Source: Periweissella cryptocerci (lineage in GTDB: Bacteria > Bacillota > Bacilli > Lactobacillales > Lactobacillaceae). Taken from it: a stretch of 64,000 bases of DNA. Shown here piece after piece: positions 18,054 to 28,800 of this stretch. The first letter of the stretch is position 1. Each line of letters opens with the position of its first letter. The stretch is from the NCBI RefSeq assembly GCF_004358325.1, contig NZ_CP037940.1, positions 744,001 through 808,000 on the forward strand, in the 5' to 3' direction. The position numbers and the translations under genes were made by a program. The notes under the pieces are model-generated. The model ran no database searches. It saw nothing but the letters and a program-made list of their open reading frames with translations, and was not told the origin of the DNA.

Positions 18054-20888
18054 TTATTTTGTTGTTTTGCGACGGCGTTTCAAAACCAATACCACAATCT
18101 GCCAAATGAAAAACAAGCCAGCTGTGATAAGTGAGATTTTCGCTCCTAACAAAACTCGTGGGCTTGCATAACGCATCGTGACTGCAGCATCACCTGTCGT
18201 GTTTAGCTTCACACCGATAAACGCATTGTTAACCTTCACAACCTTGGCATTTGCCCCATTAATCTTGGCAGTCCAACCATCCGAATACGGAATCGTGGTT
18301 ACCATAATTGTGCCCTTTTGCGCCGAAATGGTACCGGCTAAGCGGTTGGACGTTAATTTCAAATTGCGAATTGCATTGGCATCATTTTTGTGGGCAATAT
18401 TTGTCAGCGGTTTGCCAACTGGCACTGCCACAACTTGAACATTACCGCTAAACTTACCGATTTGTTTTAAGCCGAGTTTGATAACTTTTGGCATGTTTTT
18501 AGGCGAACCAAAATTCCCAGTAAATGATTCAAACTTACTATAACCAGACAGCGACTCAAAACCCGGTTGTCGCATTTTTACTGGTTTTAGCTGTGCTCCC
18601 TTCGCAAACAACGAGTACGAAGTATCTGTTGCGAGCATCAATTTTAACATTAAGTTTTGGCGGCCAACTACATTAGTCACCATGCCCCGTTTGAAACTTT
18701 TAGAATCATCTGGTATGCCTTTAACTAGTAAATTATGTTTCTCCATAATCGTTGCTGGCACATACTTCGGGTTAGTAACCTCAATATGGTATTCATATTT
18801 TTGTTTTTTATCCAATCCGTGCGTGTCCAAATTCAGAGCAATTCCACCGTTGCCAGCCAGCGTATCAATATTAATTTCATCACCAACTTGGCTAGCGACC
18901 TTACTAGTCAACTTAAATGGAATCACAATTGGTTTAACTTGCATCGCTGCATCAAGCGTCGTCGTTCCATCAGTATTACTAATTGCTGCGGCTTGTGAAT
19001 ATGCTAATTCTTTACCAGAAGAATCTAGTTGATTAAACTCATTTTCAGTAACAACGTTGCTTTGGACATACGCCATTGGCATCGCATTTTGATTCAAGAT
19101 AATTCGGTTGTGCGCATTCTTACGGACAACATCATGATCACCAGCCAATCCTGAACGTCGCCCAATATTAGTTACCACGTATTTAACACCTAATGTATCA
19201 AATAACACTTGGCGGTTACCGAGACTCCCGAGTGGCCGAGTATACGTAAAGTCAGTTATCCCCATGTCGCGCCCAATTGCGGTCAAGCCAGGTAATTGGG
19301 TCGAAAAGTACGTATTTACAGTATTGTTTCGGGCAATTAAATCATTCCGTGCGGTATTAGAGCCACCGCCATACTTAAACCCTTTCGCAAAGGCCACATG
19401 CTTGCCATCAGTCAAATTCTTAGCGAAGAATTTGTTAAATCCCGTGGGGTCCTTCAACCGGGCTTTCAAACTGGTAGCAACCGTCATTCGATTGTTCCAC
19501 ATCCGTTGCCCTGGAATAAACACGTGTAAGCCTAATTGCAGAATCACAAGCCCGACTAACGCAATCCCAAGATACCGCCCCACATTTTGTGGCTTTTCGA
19601 AGAAGCGTTGACCGATTATCATGAGGAGGATAATTGCGGCAAAACTAACGAGAACTAACGTCGTAGCGCGTGTTTGACTGGTAATCATCGCTGCCGTAAT
19701 ACCCACAGCATATAGAATCACATATACGCGCACGAAATTTTTAAGTTGTCGTTTCGTTGCATCGCGCACCGCATCAATCACGAAGATAAACATGATCGCT
19801 GACAATGCGTTCACCATAAACATCCAACGGTCAGATGGATTGGCCGTACCGTTCCAAATCGACGTCGTAATTGGTGATAATGCTGAAATAAACGCAATTA
19901 AATACAAAGTAAACGCGACTTTATATTTTTTCGGATTCGTAAACACCCACGCAATGACAATTCCAACCACTGGAATCCAATAGTATGGCATCCAGAACAA
20001 TGTTCCTTCACTCGCTAACCCTGTCATATTCATGGTTAAGTTTAAATAGTATTTAAGCGGAAATAACAAACCTGCCGCTGTTATACCAGAGCCAACACGA
20101 CCAGAGCCAAACATGAATGTGACCACTGGCAACATCATCACTGCTGACATCAGCAAGCCGACGACGGCCGCACCAATAAGTTTCAACCACAGTTTAAGGC
20201 CTTCTTTACCAGCCACACGATAGTTAAAAATATACACAACTACTGTATAGACCGCCGTGCCCAAGCCCATTATTAGCGCCAAATAAAAATTATTAATTAG
20301 CGTTAGGGCAATAATAATGCTAAACCAGCCGAATCGCTTAAGTTGCAATGCCCGTTCAACTGACCAAATCAACAACGGCAGTAAAATCAATGCATTTAAA
20401 AAGAACGGCTGAAATTCAAACGCCCAAATCCCAAAGGACGCAAATAGGTAAACCATTGTCGATAGCACGGCTTTTACCGGTGAGAAACGATAATGACTCA
20501 CCAAGAACATGAAGGACAATCCAGCCAAAAAGAAACGCAGAATTTGAATGAATTCATAACCAATCAGTAAATGGTTGGTTGAAAAGAAGCCAATCAGATA
20601 TGCTAATGGATCACCCAAAACATAGTATGAAAAATTCTGAAAGACATCCGTTCCTAGGCCTAAATGCCAATCCCAGGTTGCCAGCGCGCCAGCTGAGCCA
20701 ATACTGTGTAGGCGCTGCTGCAAATATCCCATGATTGGTAAATGCTGCCAAACAGAATCTCCCATCCCAACGATTGTGTAGCCGAGTTTCATTTGACCAA
20801 AAACCATTCCACCAACTAGTACGATGAACATAATGCTGTAAAACAGTAAATGTTTCCACGTAAACTGTTTCTTTGAAAACGAAATCAT
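18054..20888 (-). CDS. YfhO family membrane glycosyltransferase-like protein
   Basis: A 944-residue protein with an N-terminal multi-helix membrane half (about 15-480, at least twelve helices), a large extracellular part (about 480-905), and a final membrane helix before a basic KRRRKTTK end. This is the YfhO architecture. YfhO proteins are GT-C transferases that move a sugar from undecaprenyl phosphate onto lipoteichoic or wall teichoic acid outside the membrane, working with a CsbB-like GT2 and a GtcA/GtrA flippase. Both partner types occur in this window, but not next to it. The 312-base leader has no gene. Confidence 0.88.
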   Translation of the reverse strand: MISFSKKQFTWKHLLFYSIMFIVLVGGMVFGQMKLGYTIVGMGDSVWQHLPIMGYLQQRLHSIGSAGALATWDWHLGLGTDVFQNFSYYVLGDPLAYLIGFFSTNHLLIGYEFIQILRFFLAGLSFMFLVSHYRFSPVKAVLSTMVYLFASFGIWAFEFQPFFLNALILLPLLIWSVERALQLKRFGWFSIIIALTLINNFYLALIMGLGTAVYTVVVYIFNYRVAGKEGLKLWLKLIGAAVVGLLMSAVMMLPVVTFMFGSGRVGSGITAAGLLFPLKYYLNLTMNMTGLASEGTLFWMPYYWIPVVGIVIAWVFTNPKKYKVAFTLYLIAFISALSPITTSIWNGTANPSDRWMFMVNALSAIMFIFVIDAVRDATKRQLKNFVRVYVILYAVGITAAMITSQTRATTLVLVSFAAIILLMIIGQRFFEKPQNVGRYLGIALVGLVILQLGLHVFIPGQRMWNNRMTVATSLKARLKDPTGFNKFFAKNLTDGKHVAFAKGFKYGGGSNTARNDLIARNNTVNTYFSTQLPGLTAIGRDMGITDFTYTRPLGSLGNRQVLFDTLGVKYVVTNIGRRSGLAGDHDVVRKNAHNRIILNQNAMPMAYVQSNVVTENEFNQLDSSGKELAYSQAAAISNTDGTTTLDAAMQVKPIVIPFKLTSKVASQVGDEINIDTLAGNGGIALNLDTHGLDKKQKYEYHIEVTNPKYVPATIMEKHNLLVKGIPDDSKSFKRGMVTNVVGRQNLMLKLMLATDTSYSLFAKGAQLKPVKMRQPGFESLSGYSKFESFTGNFGSPKNMPKVIKLGLKQIGKFSGNVQVVAVPVGKPLTNIAHKNDANAIRNLKLTSNRLAGTISAQKGTIMVTTIPYSDGWTAKINGANAKVVKVNNAFIGVKLNTTGDAAVTMRYASPRVLLGAKISLITAGLFFIWQIVVLVLKRRRKTTK

Positions 20889-21200
20889 GAGTGCCTCACC
20901 CTTTAATATTATTTATATATTTGCCATAACAAGGTCGCTGTTACTGTGCTTCGCATGCAATAAAAATTGATTGTTGTTTAACTTCAAGATAACCATTGCC
21001 ACTGTAGTGAGTAATAACTGAATTCTACTAATCCAGCTAAAAATCTCTTTGGCTTTGGAGAAGTGCTTATCTTCAGGCATTGAATTCTTACTTAACACAG
21101 AGCAGTACCTTGTTTGTTTAAGAAATTGCTGTTCACAGTATACACTGTTTAGTGGGGGATAATTCAATTATTAAGGTATTTTTATTGAATTATAATATGA
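20889..21200. other. Leader region of the yfhO gene, no gene seen
   Basis: About 310 bases between the yfhO start and the terminator of the next gene. A minus-strand frame at 20913-21167 has no ribosome binding site and starts with TTG, so it was not called. TATACT near 21135 on the minus strand could be a -10 box but lacks a well-spaced -35. Confidence 0.4.
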
Positions 21201-21201
21201 G

Positions 21202-21241
21202 AAAGAGACTATTGCGGGATATGTGTGCAATAGTCTCTTTT
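21202..21241 (-). terminator. Strong terminator of the TagF-like/TarJ/TarI operon
   Basis: Perfect 14-bp stem AAAGAGACTATTGC / GCAATAGTCTCTTT, usable in both directions. Confidence 0.9.
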
Positions 21242-21247
21242 AGATGT

Positions 21248-23776
21248 TTAATTAATAAAATATTTACGTAGTGCTTCTCGGTTATTCGTTGGCACATTAA
21301 AAAATGTTGCCTCACGTTGTTGATACAACTCGCTAACTCCATGCTGTTGAAATTGTTCAAGAGTATCAATCAATTCATCAGCCGAATGACTAATTGGTCC
21401 AAAACCATCCTCAAGCGGTAAATCTAAGCGGTTATATGTGTGATTTCCATTTGCAAATTCATTTTCATCCATCAAGTAATAAAATATCGGTACTTGACCA
21501 TACACAAAATCAAAAACAAATGACGAATAATCTGTAATATAAGCCGCATAACTGGCCGGTTGACCATTAACTCTCACAAATTTAATCCGATCTGAAGACA
21601 GCTTAAAATTCTTTTCATAATCACGGAAATTGGGGTGCAATTTCACATCTAGGTACATATCATTTGACTCAAGGAAAATAGCTAACTTAGCACTATTCAA
21701 CAATGCCATTACGCCTGCATAAAATTCCGATTCTCGTAAGTATGCATCGTTTAATTGCCACTTTCCGTCTACATAACCCGATGAAAGCTTGGCTCGCCAT
21801 GTGGGACCATACAATATGTGATTAGATTTTGTAACATTTTCAGCTAATTGAGAATCAAACCGTGGTGCACCAAGTAGCACAACTTGTGTTTCATCATAAT
21901 GATAATTATCAATCAAATTTTGTTTTTCAAATTCTGAAGACGCAACAACGTAATCAAAAATAGTTTTCTCACGCGAATAAAGACGGGTAAAATGTGCATG
22001 TAACACACCGTGACCGAAGTAGATAATTTTTGTTTGAATCATTGAGCCCAGCATACCGTATTCTAAACGATCAAATGGTGAGAAGCGATTATAATCAGTA
22101 AATGAAGTAAATTCATATTTTGCATGCACGTATAACGCTTTGTGCGCCGCCGACCCACGAACGACTAATTTATCCTCATCAATATTTGCCACTTGCTCTG
22201 CTTGAACAGTATCTGGTGTATATACATAGTAACGACTCACACCATCATCCACATTAATATCATGTTGAAATTGAATAAACCCGTTATCCGTAACATTTAA
22301 ATCATCTGAATATAGCCAAACTTCAGTGTTCATTTGACTAGCGTTAACAACCGCCTCAATTAAATCTGGATGGGTCGTCTCAAGCGCCTTCATTTTTGCA
22401 TCATCAAGTTTAGCGGCTTCCTCATCTGAAACCTGCTCAACTTTAATTGCATTCTTAGTCTTCGTAAATGATAACCCTTCGTATGCTACTGTTTGAACAT
22501 TCAGCGGGTCAGACCACACACGGTTGTTAACATAAATAAACTCTGTTGATAGATACTCATGTCCGTTAATCAGATAACGAATTTTCAATTCCGTATCGTT
22601 AAGATTCGCTAACTTCAGTGAATAATCAAAACCGTTAAAGTAGTTTGTCTCATTTCGTGAGTGGAAATTTCCAAAACCTGAATGGTACAATCGTAAATCA
22701 ATTACTTCATCATTCAATAATAATTGTACCTTCAAATCAAAACGCTCTTGATATGGTAATCGAGCATACCCAGAGAAGCTCAATAGTCCATCACGCAATA
22801 CAATGTCAGTTATTGTTGTCTCAAATCCCTTTTCTTTACCAATTCTTGTCAAATCATGTTCAAAGACAATTCCGTCTTCTTCATACAAATATGTTACTGG
22901 AGTACTTTGCATTCCAATTAGTTCATATTTGTGTAACCGATCAACGCCTGGAAAACGCATAATTGATTTTTCATCGACTAAATCAAGGTAATTCGCTAGC
23001 TTATTCTTTGACTCTTCCAACATAACACCGGTTAAAGATTGATCAATTAAGTAACTATTCACGAAACGATCAGCAACCTGCTTTACCAAGAGTTGTTGGG
23101 CATAACGCATTAATGACCCATTCTTACGAGTATAGTTAGCTTTTAATTTATCAAAATATGGCACTAATCCATCAATACCACCAAGCTCGCTTAAGTAACT
23201 GCTGGCAATAGCTGGTCCGTTTTCCATAACGCCGGCCTTAAACGCCAAACCAATTGACTTAGACTTTGCAATATAGTGGGCAAAGTAGTCATCTACAGCT
23301 TGATACTTAATGCTCCCATCGAACAAATAACCATCATTTTCTACAATAACACTGCGTAGTTCAGGTACATAAAATGTTCGTAACTCACTCGTGAACACAT
23401 ATACATCAGTTTCCTGAGTGAATTTCTCGTCATTATTTGCAATACGCTTATATAATTTCTCGCGTTGCTCAGTTAGGACATTGGTTCCATTATCATCGAT
23501 AGTAAATGCACTTAACTGCATAACCTTCGTTTTATCCCAAGTGGAATCATTTAACAAAGTCTTCAAAGTCTTTGCTAACACTTCATCCCCCGCTTGTAAA
23601 AATAATAAATACTTGGTTGTAGCGCTCGTAATTGCATTATTTCGTTCTTCCAATGAACCATTCGTCAGAACATAATCGTAGCTAAAAAACAATCCTTGCT
23701 TCTTCAATGATGCCAGTGTCTTTGCAACGTCACCATCATTTTGATTATCAATAATAACGGTCGCTAATTTAGCCAT
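21248..23776 (-). CDS. TagF-like CDP-polyol glycerophosphotransferase (teichoic acid polymerase)
   Basis: An 842-residue protein. Residues 1-230 resemble a small GT2-like or accessory domain (MAKLATVIIDNQNDGDVAKT). About 300-480 is a beta-rich linker with LLSFSGYARLPYQ. The C-terminal 350 residues are the CDP-glycerol:polyglycerophosphate transferase domain, with FGHGVLHAHF, LGAPRF, YGPTWR, KLHPNF and ITDYSSFVFDF. It should polymerise polyol-phosphate units of wall teichoic acid on the inner membrane face. The start at 23776 is chosen for its GGAAGG site; it overlaps tarJ. TarI/TarJ upstream suggest CDP-ribitol as a donor, though glycerol is possible. Confidence 0.85.
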   Translation of the reverse strand: MAKLATVIIDNQNDGDVAKTLASLKKQGLFFSYDYVLTNGSLEERNNAITSATTKYLLFLQAGDEVLAKTLKTLLNDSTWDKTKVMQLSAFTIDDNGTNVLTEQREKLYKRIANNDEKFTQETDVYVFTSELRTFYVPELRSVIVENDGYLFDGSIKYQAVDDYFAHYIAKSKSIGLAFKAGVMENGPAIASSYLSELGGIDGLVPYFDKLKANYTRKNGSLMRYAQQLLVKQVADRFVNSYLIDQSLTGVMLEESKNKLANYLDLVDEKSIMRFPGVDRLHKYELIGMQSTPVTYLYEEDGIVFEHDLTRIGKEKGFETTITDIVLRDGLLSFSGYARLPYQERFDLKVQLLLNDEVIDLRLYHSGFGNFHSRNETNYFNGFDYSLKLANLNDTELKIRYLINGHEYLSTEFIYVNNRVWSDPLNVQTVAYEGLSFTKTKNAIKVEQVSDEEAAKLDDAKMKALETTHPDLIEAVVNASQMNTEVWLYSDDLNVTDNGFIQFQHDINVDDGVSRYYVYTPDTVQAEQVANIDEDKLVVRGSAAHKALYVHAKYEFTSFTDYNRFSPFDRLEYGMLGSMIQTKIIYFGHGVLHAHFTRLYSREKTIFDYVVASSEFEKQNLIDNYHYDETQVVLLGAPRFDSQLAENVTKSNHILYGPTWRAKLSSGYVDGKWQLNDAYLRESEFYAGVMALLNSAKLAIFLESNDMYLDVKLHPNFRDYEKNFKLSSDRIKFVRVNGQPASYAAYITDYSSFVFDFVYGQVPIFYYLMDENEFANGNHTYNRLDLPLEDGFGPISHSADELIDTLEQFQQHGVSELYQQREATFFNVPTNNREALRKYFIN

Positions 23777-23781
23777 GCTAA

Positions 23782-24807
23782 CTAGACCTTCCATTCCATA
23801 ATTGTTTTACCCCATCCATTGCTATTATCCGCCTCGAATGCAGCAATAGCATCCTCAACAGAAGTTACCGGAACTTTAAGAGAAACTAACAAACGCATTT
23901 CTTCCAGTAATTCATCTTTTCCTGATAGCAACTTAACAACATCTTCAAAATCTTGTTTCGTCGAACGGCTGCTTCCAATGAGCGTTAATCCTTTTTCTAA
24001 GATCATTCGGGTATTAACTGGGATTTCGTTCTCAGAAACCCCCATCAATACTACCGATCCTTCAGGTTTAATGTGGTCAATAATTTGAGAAATTGCATCG
24101 TGTGAACCATTTCCACCAGTCGCCTCAACGGCCATGCTTAATTCTAAGTCATCTGGGATTGCATCAGTCACATAAGTTTTCGTAGCAAATGAATAGTAGC
24201 TCAATTTATAGTCATGATGACCAAATACGTAAATTTTCATTTCAGGAAGCAATACATGTAATATTGCTGCAGTCATGTAGCTAACGTTCCCATCACCCCA
24301 GATTCCAACACTCTCTCGATCTGGACCAGCCACACGTAACAAGCGAGTAGCTGCTTGATAACCAACCGAAATCATTTCAGTAAATGCTGCAACTTCACTA
24401 TCAAAATCAGTAGGTAATTTAACAACTCGTTCTGCATCTGAAATAACATATTCTTGCATCAATCCATCAAAACCTGAAGAACGAAATTTTGAACTAGGTA
24501 AGTAATTTTCGGCAATAGTATCACTATGTTCAACTGGGGTTGTTGGTACAATAATTACTTCATCCCCTGGATTAAATTCAGGGCTTTTTGATTCAACAAC
24601 AGTCCCCATACCTTCATGAATCAGTGCCATTGGTATTTTTTTTGCAAGAACTTCTGGGCTACGTTGAAATGCATAGTACCGTTGATCCGCATGGCAAAGT
24701 GACAAAAGTTTTGGACGTACAACAACCTGTCCTTCTTTTAAATTCTCCTCAATCAGAGCAACCTCAAATTGTTTAGCTGAAACCAATCGGTAAACGTGGT
24801 TTAACAT
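23782..24807 (-). CDS. tarJ: Ribulose-5-phosphate reductase (ribitol-5-phosphate dehydrogenase), TarJ-like
   Basis: A 341-residue zinc-type medium-chain dehydrogenase. Likely catalytic zinc ligands are C38 and H64-E65 (LIHEG), and a nucleotide fold follows with GIWGDGNVSYMTAAIL. TarJ reduces ribulose-5-phosphate with NADPH to ribitol-5-phosphate, which TarI activates. The pairing with tarI (three bases between them) and with two phosphotransferases makes the TarJ assignment firm compared with other alcohol dehydrogenases. Confidence 0.93.
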   Translation of the reverse strand: MLNHVYRLVSAKQFEVALIEENLKEGQVVVRPKLLSLCHADQRYYAFQRSPEVLAKKIPMALIHEGMGTVVESKSPEFNPGDEVIIVPTTPVEHSDTIAENYLPSSKFRSSGFDGLMQEYVISDAERVVKLPTDFDSEVAAFTEMISVGYQAATRLLRVAGPDRESVGIWGDGNVSYMTAAILHVLLPEMKIYVFGHHDYKLSYYSFATKTYVTDAIPDDLELSMAVEATGGNGSHDAISQIIDHIKPEGSVVLMGVSENEIPVNTRMILEKGLTLIGSSRSTKQDFEDVVKLLSGKDELLEEMRLLVSLKVPVTSVEDAIAAFEADNSNGWGKTIMEWKV

Positions 24808-24810
24808 TTA

Positions 24811-25518
24811 CTAGTCCTCCCGTTTGCCAACTAAGGCTTGTGCCATGTTTAAATCAAAACTTGTTGTTACCTTAAAGTTTGACTGATCCCCCGTAACGAT
24901 ATGAACACCATCTCCCTTAAGCACCATAATTTTGGCCGCATCAGTTAATGTTTCTTTTTCATCATCAGTTAGTGAAGCAAATGCTGTAACTAGTTTTTTG
25001 ATGTTAAATGATTGTGGCGTTTGACCTTGATACATGGCTGACCGCTGTGGAATATCAGTTAAAATATTATCGTGTGCCTCCACAATTGTATCAATAGCTG
25101 GAATTACGGTATCCACAGCACCATATTCCAATACACCGTCAATATTATCTTCAATGATTCGATGTGTGATAAATGGACGTACTGAATCATGCGTGATAAT
25201 TACGTCATCATCGTTCAAGCCAAATTCATTATCAATTGCCTTGATACCATTCATTAAAGTAGCATTACGGTCTGCACCACCCTCTACCACTCGAATCCGT
25301 TCGTCAGAATCTAAAAATTCTTTTACGAGATTTTTCATATAGCTAACCCATGCCATAGGTACTACTACTACAATTACATTAAAACGTGAATTTAAAAGAA
25401 ATTTTTCCAATGTGTGAATCACAATTGGCTTAGTACCTAATGTTAAAAATTGTTTTGGCATCGGAACATTGCCCATTCGGGTACCTTTACCACCAGCTAA
25501 AATTTCTGCATAAATCAT
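24811..25518 (-). CDS. tarI: Ribitol-5-phosphate cytidylyltransferase, TarI-like
   Basis: A 235-residue nucleotidyltransferase of the IspD/TarI family. The N-terminal nucleotide-binding loop GGKGTRMGNVPMPKQF lies at 9-24, and DSVRPFITHRIIEDNI and DIPQRSAMYQGQTPQ follow. It makes CDP-ribitol for wall teichoic acid. The neighbouring tarJ argues for TarI over IspD, whose substrate is methylerythritol phosphate. The gene is first in a tarI-tarJ-tagF-like operon behind an extended -10 promoter. Confidence 0.93.
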   Translation of the reverse strand: MIYAEILAGGKGTRMGNVPMPKQFLTLGTKPIVIHTLEKFLLNSRFNVIVVVVPMAWVSYMKNLVKEFLDSDERIRVVEGGADRNATLMNGIKAIDNEFGLNDDDVIITHDSVRPFITHRIIEDNIDGVLEYGAVDTVIPAIDTIVEAHDNILTDIPQRSAMYQGQTPQSFNIKKLVTAFASLTDDEKETLTDAAKIMVLKGDGVHIVTGDQSNFKVTTSFDLNMAQALVGKRED

Positions 25519-25558
25519 TTTTATATTCTCCTCTATGATTAATTATTTTAATAACTCT

Positions 25559-25567
25559 ATTATATCA
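25559..25567 (-). promoter_or_regulatory. Extended -10 promoter for tarI operon
   Basis: The minus strand reads TGATATAAT (TGnTATAAT), 41 bases upstream of the tarI start. No good -35 box is seen, as is usual for extended -10 promoters. Confidence 0.55.
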
Positions 25568-25775
25568 AAGTTTACTTCTGCTCTTTGAAAATAAATGCCT
25601 GCTTGCAAAGACGAGTACAAATAACAAGTGAACTCCTACAATTATATTATTACCTCTTACTTTTTGCCAATTTCATCAGATTGCGCATTTCAATTCAGTC
25701 AAAATCTATATTGCTCACAATCGATTGATTTGCATACGTTCAATTAAGTCTCAAGTTGAGCCAACTTCTTTATAA

Positions 25776-25816
25776 AAAAACAGATAATCCCGCAAGAATA
25801 TGGATTACCTGTTTTT
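25776..25816 (-). terminator. Terminator of the phosphotransferase-HAD fusion gene
   Basis: AAAAACAG-TAATCC pairs with GGATTA-CTGTTTTT around a short loop. Confidence 0.85.
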
Positions 25817-25886
25817 AATTTATTAAAATTAAGATGACTCAGCGGATTATTAAGTTTTCCGCCATGTTTTTTCTTAATTATTAGGT

Positions 25887-28800
25887 TTAATTCTTTTTAT
25901 CCTTAAGACGCTTACGTTTTCGTTGCCATGCTGCAAATTCTATTTTTCGCTCAATAATAAATTGAACTTTTTTACTTGAACGAGCCACTGACATATCAAA
26001 TGAACGAGTTCCACGTTTCAATTCTTTAATTGGCTTAAAGAGTGCACTTTTGGCGCGGATTAATGGTGCATACTGTTCCGGTGTACCATCTAGTGCAATG
26101 TTGTCTTCAAGTGGTGCAAATACACGAATAATATTTTCATCGTCGGGATTTTCATGGAAATAATTAATTGCGAAATCAAATAATTCACGATCCAATAAAA
26201 TGCGATTTTTAACCTCTAACCGGGCATACCGTTTTGCAAACGATACCGTATGTTTAGAAAATTTACGAGCAAATTTATTTGGCCGATCCTCAATAACTGG
26301 TACGACTTTACCATCTGCAGTTCGTTCGTATTCAGTCAAAGAATTCATTGGCACTCGTGCAAAAATTGATTCAATAAACGTCAAACTAGCAGCATCCGAC
26401 GTAAATCGAGTCCTTATGGAATGGCCCGTTGTACCATAAATGCTTCGAGCATAATAAAATTCTGTTGGAATTTCCCGCCCTGCTGCATCTTCAAGTAAGT
26501 TGGTTAAACTATCTTGTGTGTATCCACGTCCCCAAAATTCTACAAAGACAAATTTTTCATCAAAGTTAATTTCACTTTTCAAATAGTCTCGAACTAATTC
26601 ACGTCGTTCTGCACCGATTTTTACTAAGTGTTCACGATACCCTTTTGAATTTTTGGCTGCGCTACGAATACGATCACGATCACGTCCCGTATATGGTGTT
26701 TGCTTAACTTTCAAATCACCAAGCATAGGGAAAAATTCATCAAATTCATCATCTGTAAGAATCCCAGTTCGAAGAATATCCTCGTATTTTTTAACACTAC
26801 TCTGAAACAATCCAAAGACACTAAATGCAGCGTCATCAACTTCGTGGACATAACCTGGAATTCGCCATGCCTTACGAGAACCGTAAATCAACTTTGTTTT
26901 CATTGATAATCCCTGCTCATCAATAATTGCATCTGCAAGTTCTTTCAAAAACACCCCATCTCGAGAGATAAAGTACATCGTATCAACATTATCGTTAATT
27001 GCTCGACGAATTGCCCAATCAACGTAAGGAACTAAATACAACCCAGTGTAGCCTTTAGCAAAATAGCGTTCAGCTCGAACTTGTGTGTTAGCATCTACAT
27101 ATGTTTTACTACGACGATCCTTACGGAAAATATTGGCAACCAAATAGCTCTCATAGCTACGAACTTTCTCTACTAAAGATTGTTCATAATCATTAAATCC
27201 CATTAATTTATGGTTAACTGTTTCGATTCCCAACCGTTTAGGTGCACGTTTATCCGCTCTTGGATTATCTCCGTAATGAACCCAATGCTCAAAGTGATAA
27301 CGCATATTGAAAAACACGTACTTAAACAGCAATAGTGTAGTTTTTTGATACCCAACATCCGTTGATAAATATAATGGAAGCTTATCGAGTCGTGCATCAG
27401 CATGATGTAACATTGCCTTGACTGTTTCATATGGCAAATACATATCACTGATTAGTACAACCTCATCACCATTTGCTAATTGTTCTTCAATTTGTTCAAT
27501 TCGCCAATCAATAGGATCCGCGTTCTTAATTTCAATTTCTTTTTCTTTTTCAGCTAGAAAATTCACTTGTTCTTGATTGAGAGAATGAATTTCAGCCATC
27601 CGATTAAAGATATCCATAAATTCAATTTCAATAACATCTGATTCACGTTCAAATTGCGTTTTACGTTTGTAATCACGCGCATCAAATTCCGCTTGATGTC
27701 GAACTTCAGGGTAATTATCAATCACATATCTTGGGAAATTCAGACCACTTTCTCGCAGTTGTTCTTGAACGTAAAAAAATATTCCCTCTGGAACTCCAAC
27801 AGTTCGTTTAATTAACGTGTCAAAAATATCGTATGAATGTAAAGTTGGTAGTCCTTCGTTCGCTGGCAATTTGTATTGCAAAACAAAATCAATCATCGCA
27901 TCGATTCCATCACGCCCATTGGCATGACTGAAAAAATATTCTTGAATACGATTACGGGCCGCTGTGTCAAGCATGGCATCCATATTAGGACTACGAAGTA
28001 TTTGTAATAGCGTCTCAAAATCATTTACCACTTCACCATAAGTTTCATCGTAATAACGTTCCATAAGTGGTTGATATGATAAATATTCTTCAAAATCAGG
28101 TGTGTATCGAACAAAATGATCTTGCCCACTAGCCATTAAATCATAAAAAATTGATGAATAATCAATGATTGTGTAGTCAATCTGATTAAACAATTCATAA
28201 ATATCTTGTCCGTTTTCAATAAAGACAGTTCGTGGCTTATCAACAAACTCCTTTAAAATTTGTTGATAGGTTCCGTCAGTTCGCATCTTTGGATGCAAAT
28301 TGATAATCAACATTGAATTACTTGCTTCTAACGCATCGTAAACCGCGTTCATATCTGGAATGAGCATATCAAAAGAACCTGTAATACCAGCATCCCGATA
28401 TGTCGGTGCAAACATTACAACTTTAGTATCTGAACTCACCCCAGCTGCTTGACGTAAATCAACAGCATTTGAATTGACAATTTTATTCAATTCAACGCGA
28501 GGATATCCACCTTTTATAAATCGTTCCTCGGGCACCATCACATTGTCCGCAAAATGTTTGTCCATTTCTTCCGATGTACTAAGGAATAACGTTCGCCGTG
28601 AAAAAATGTCAGTATACTTAATATACTTCTTCATAATTCGTGTAGATAATGTACCGTTAAATGGCGAGTTCATTTCAATTTTCTTTAATCCAACGCCATG
28701 CCATAAATTCAAAAACACTATGTTTTCATTAAGTTCTTCAGGGTAATATTCGCGGAATTGATCCTCCACGTATACTGAAGCAGTTTTGTACAGACGACTA

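Noticed and set aside
20913..21167. An 84-residue minus-strand frame upstream of yfhO
   Set aside because: TTG start with no ribosome binding site and no protein-like composition; treated as leader.
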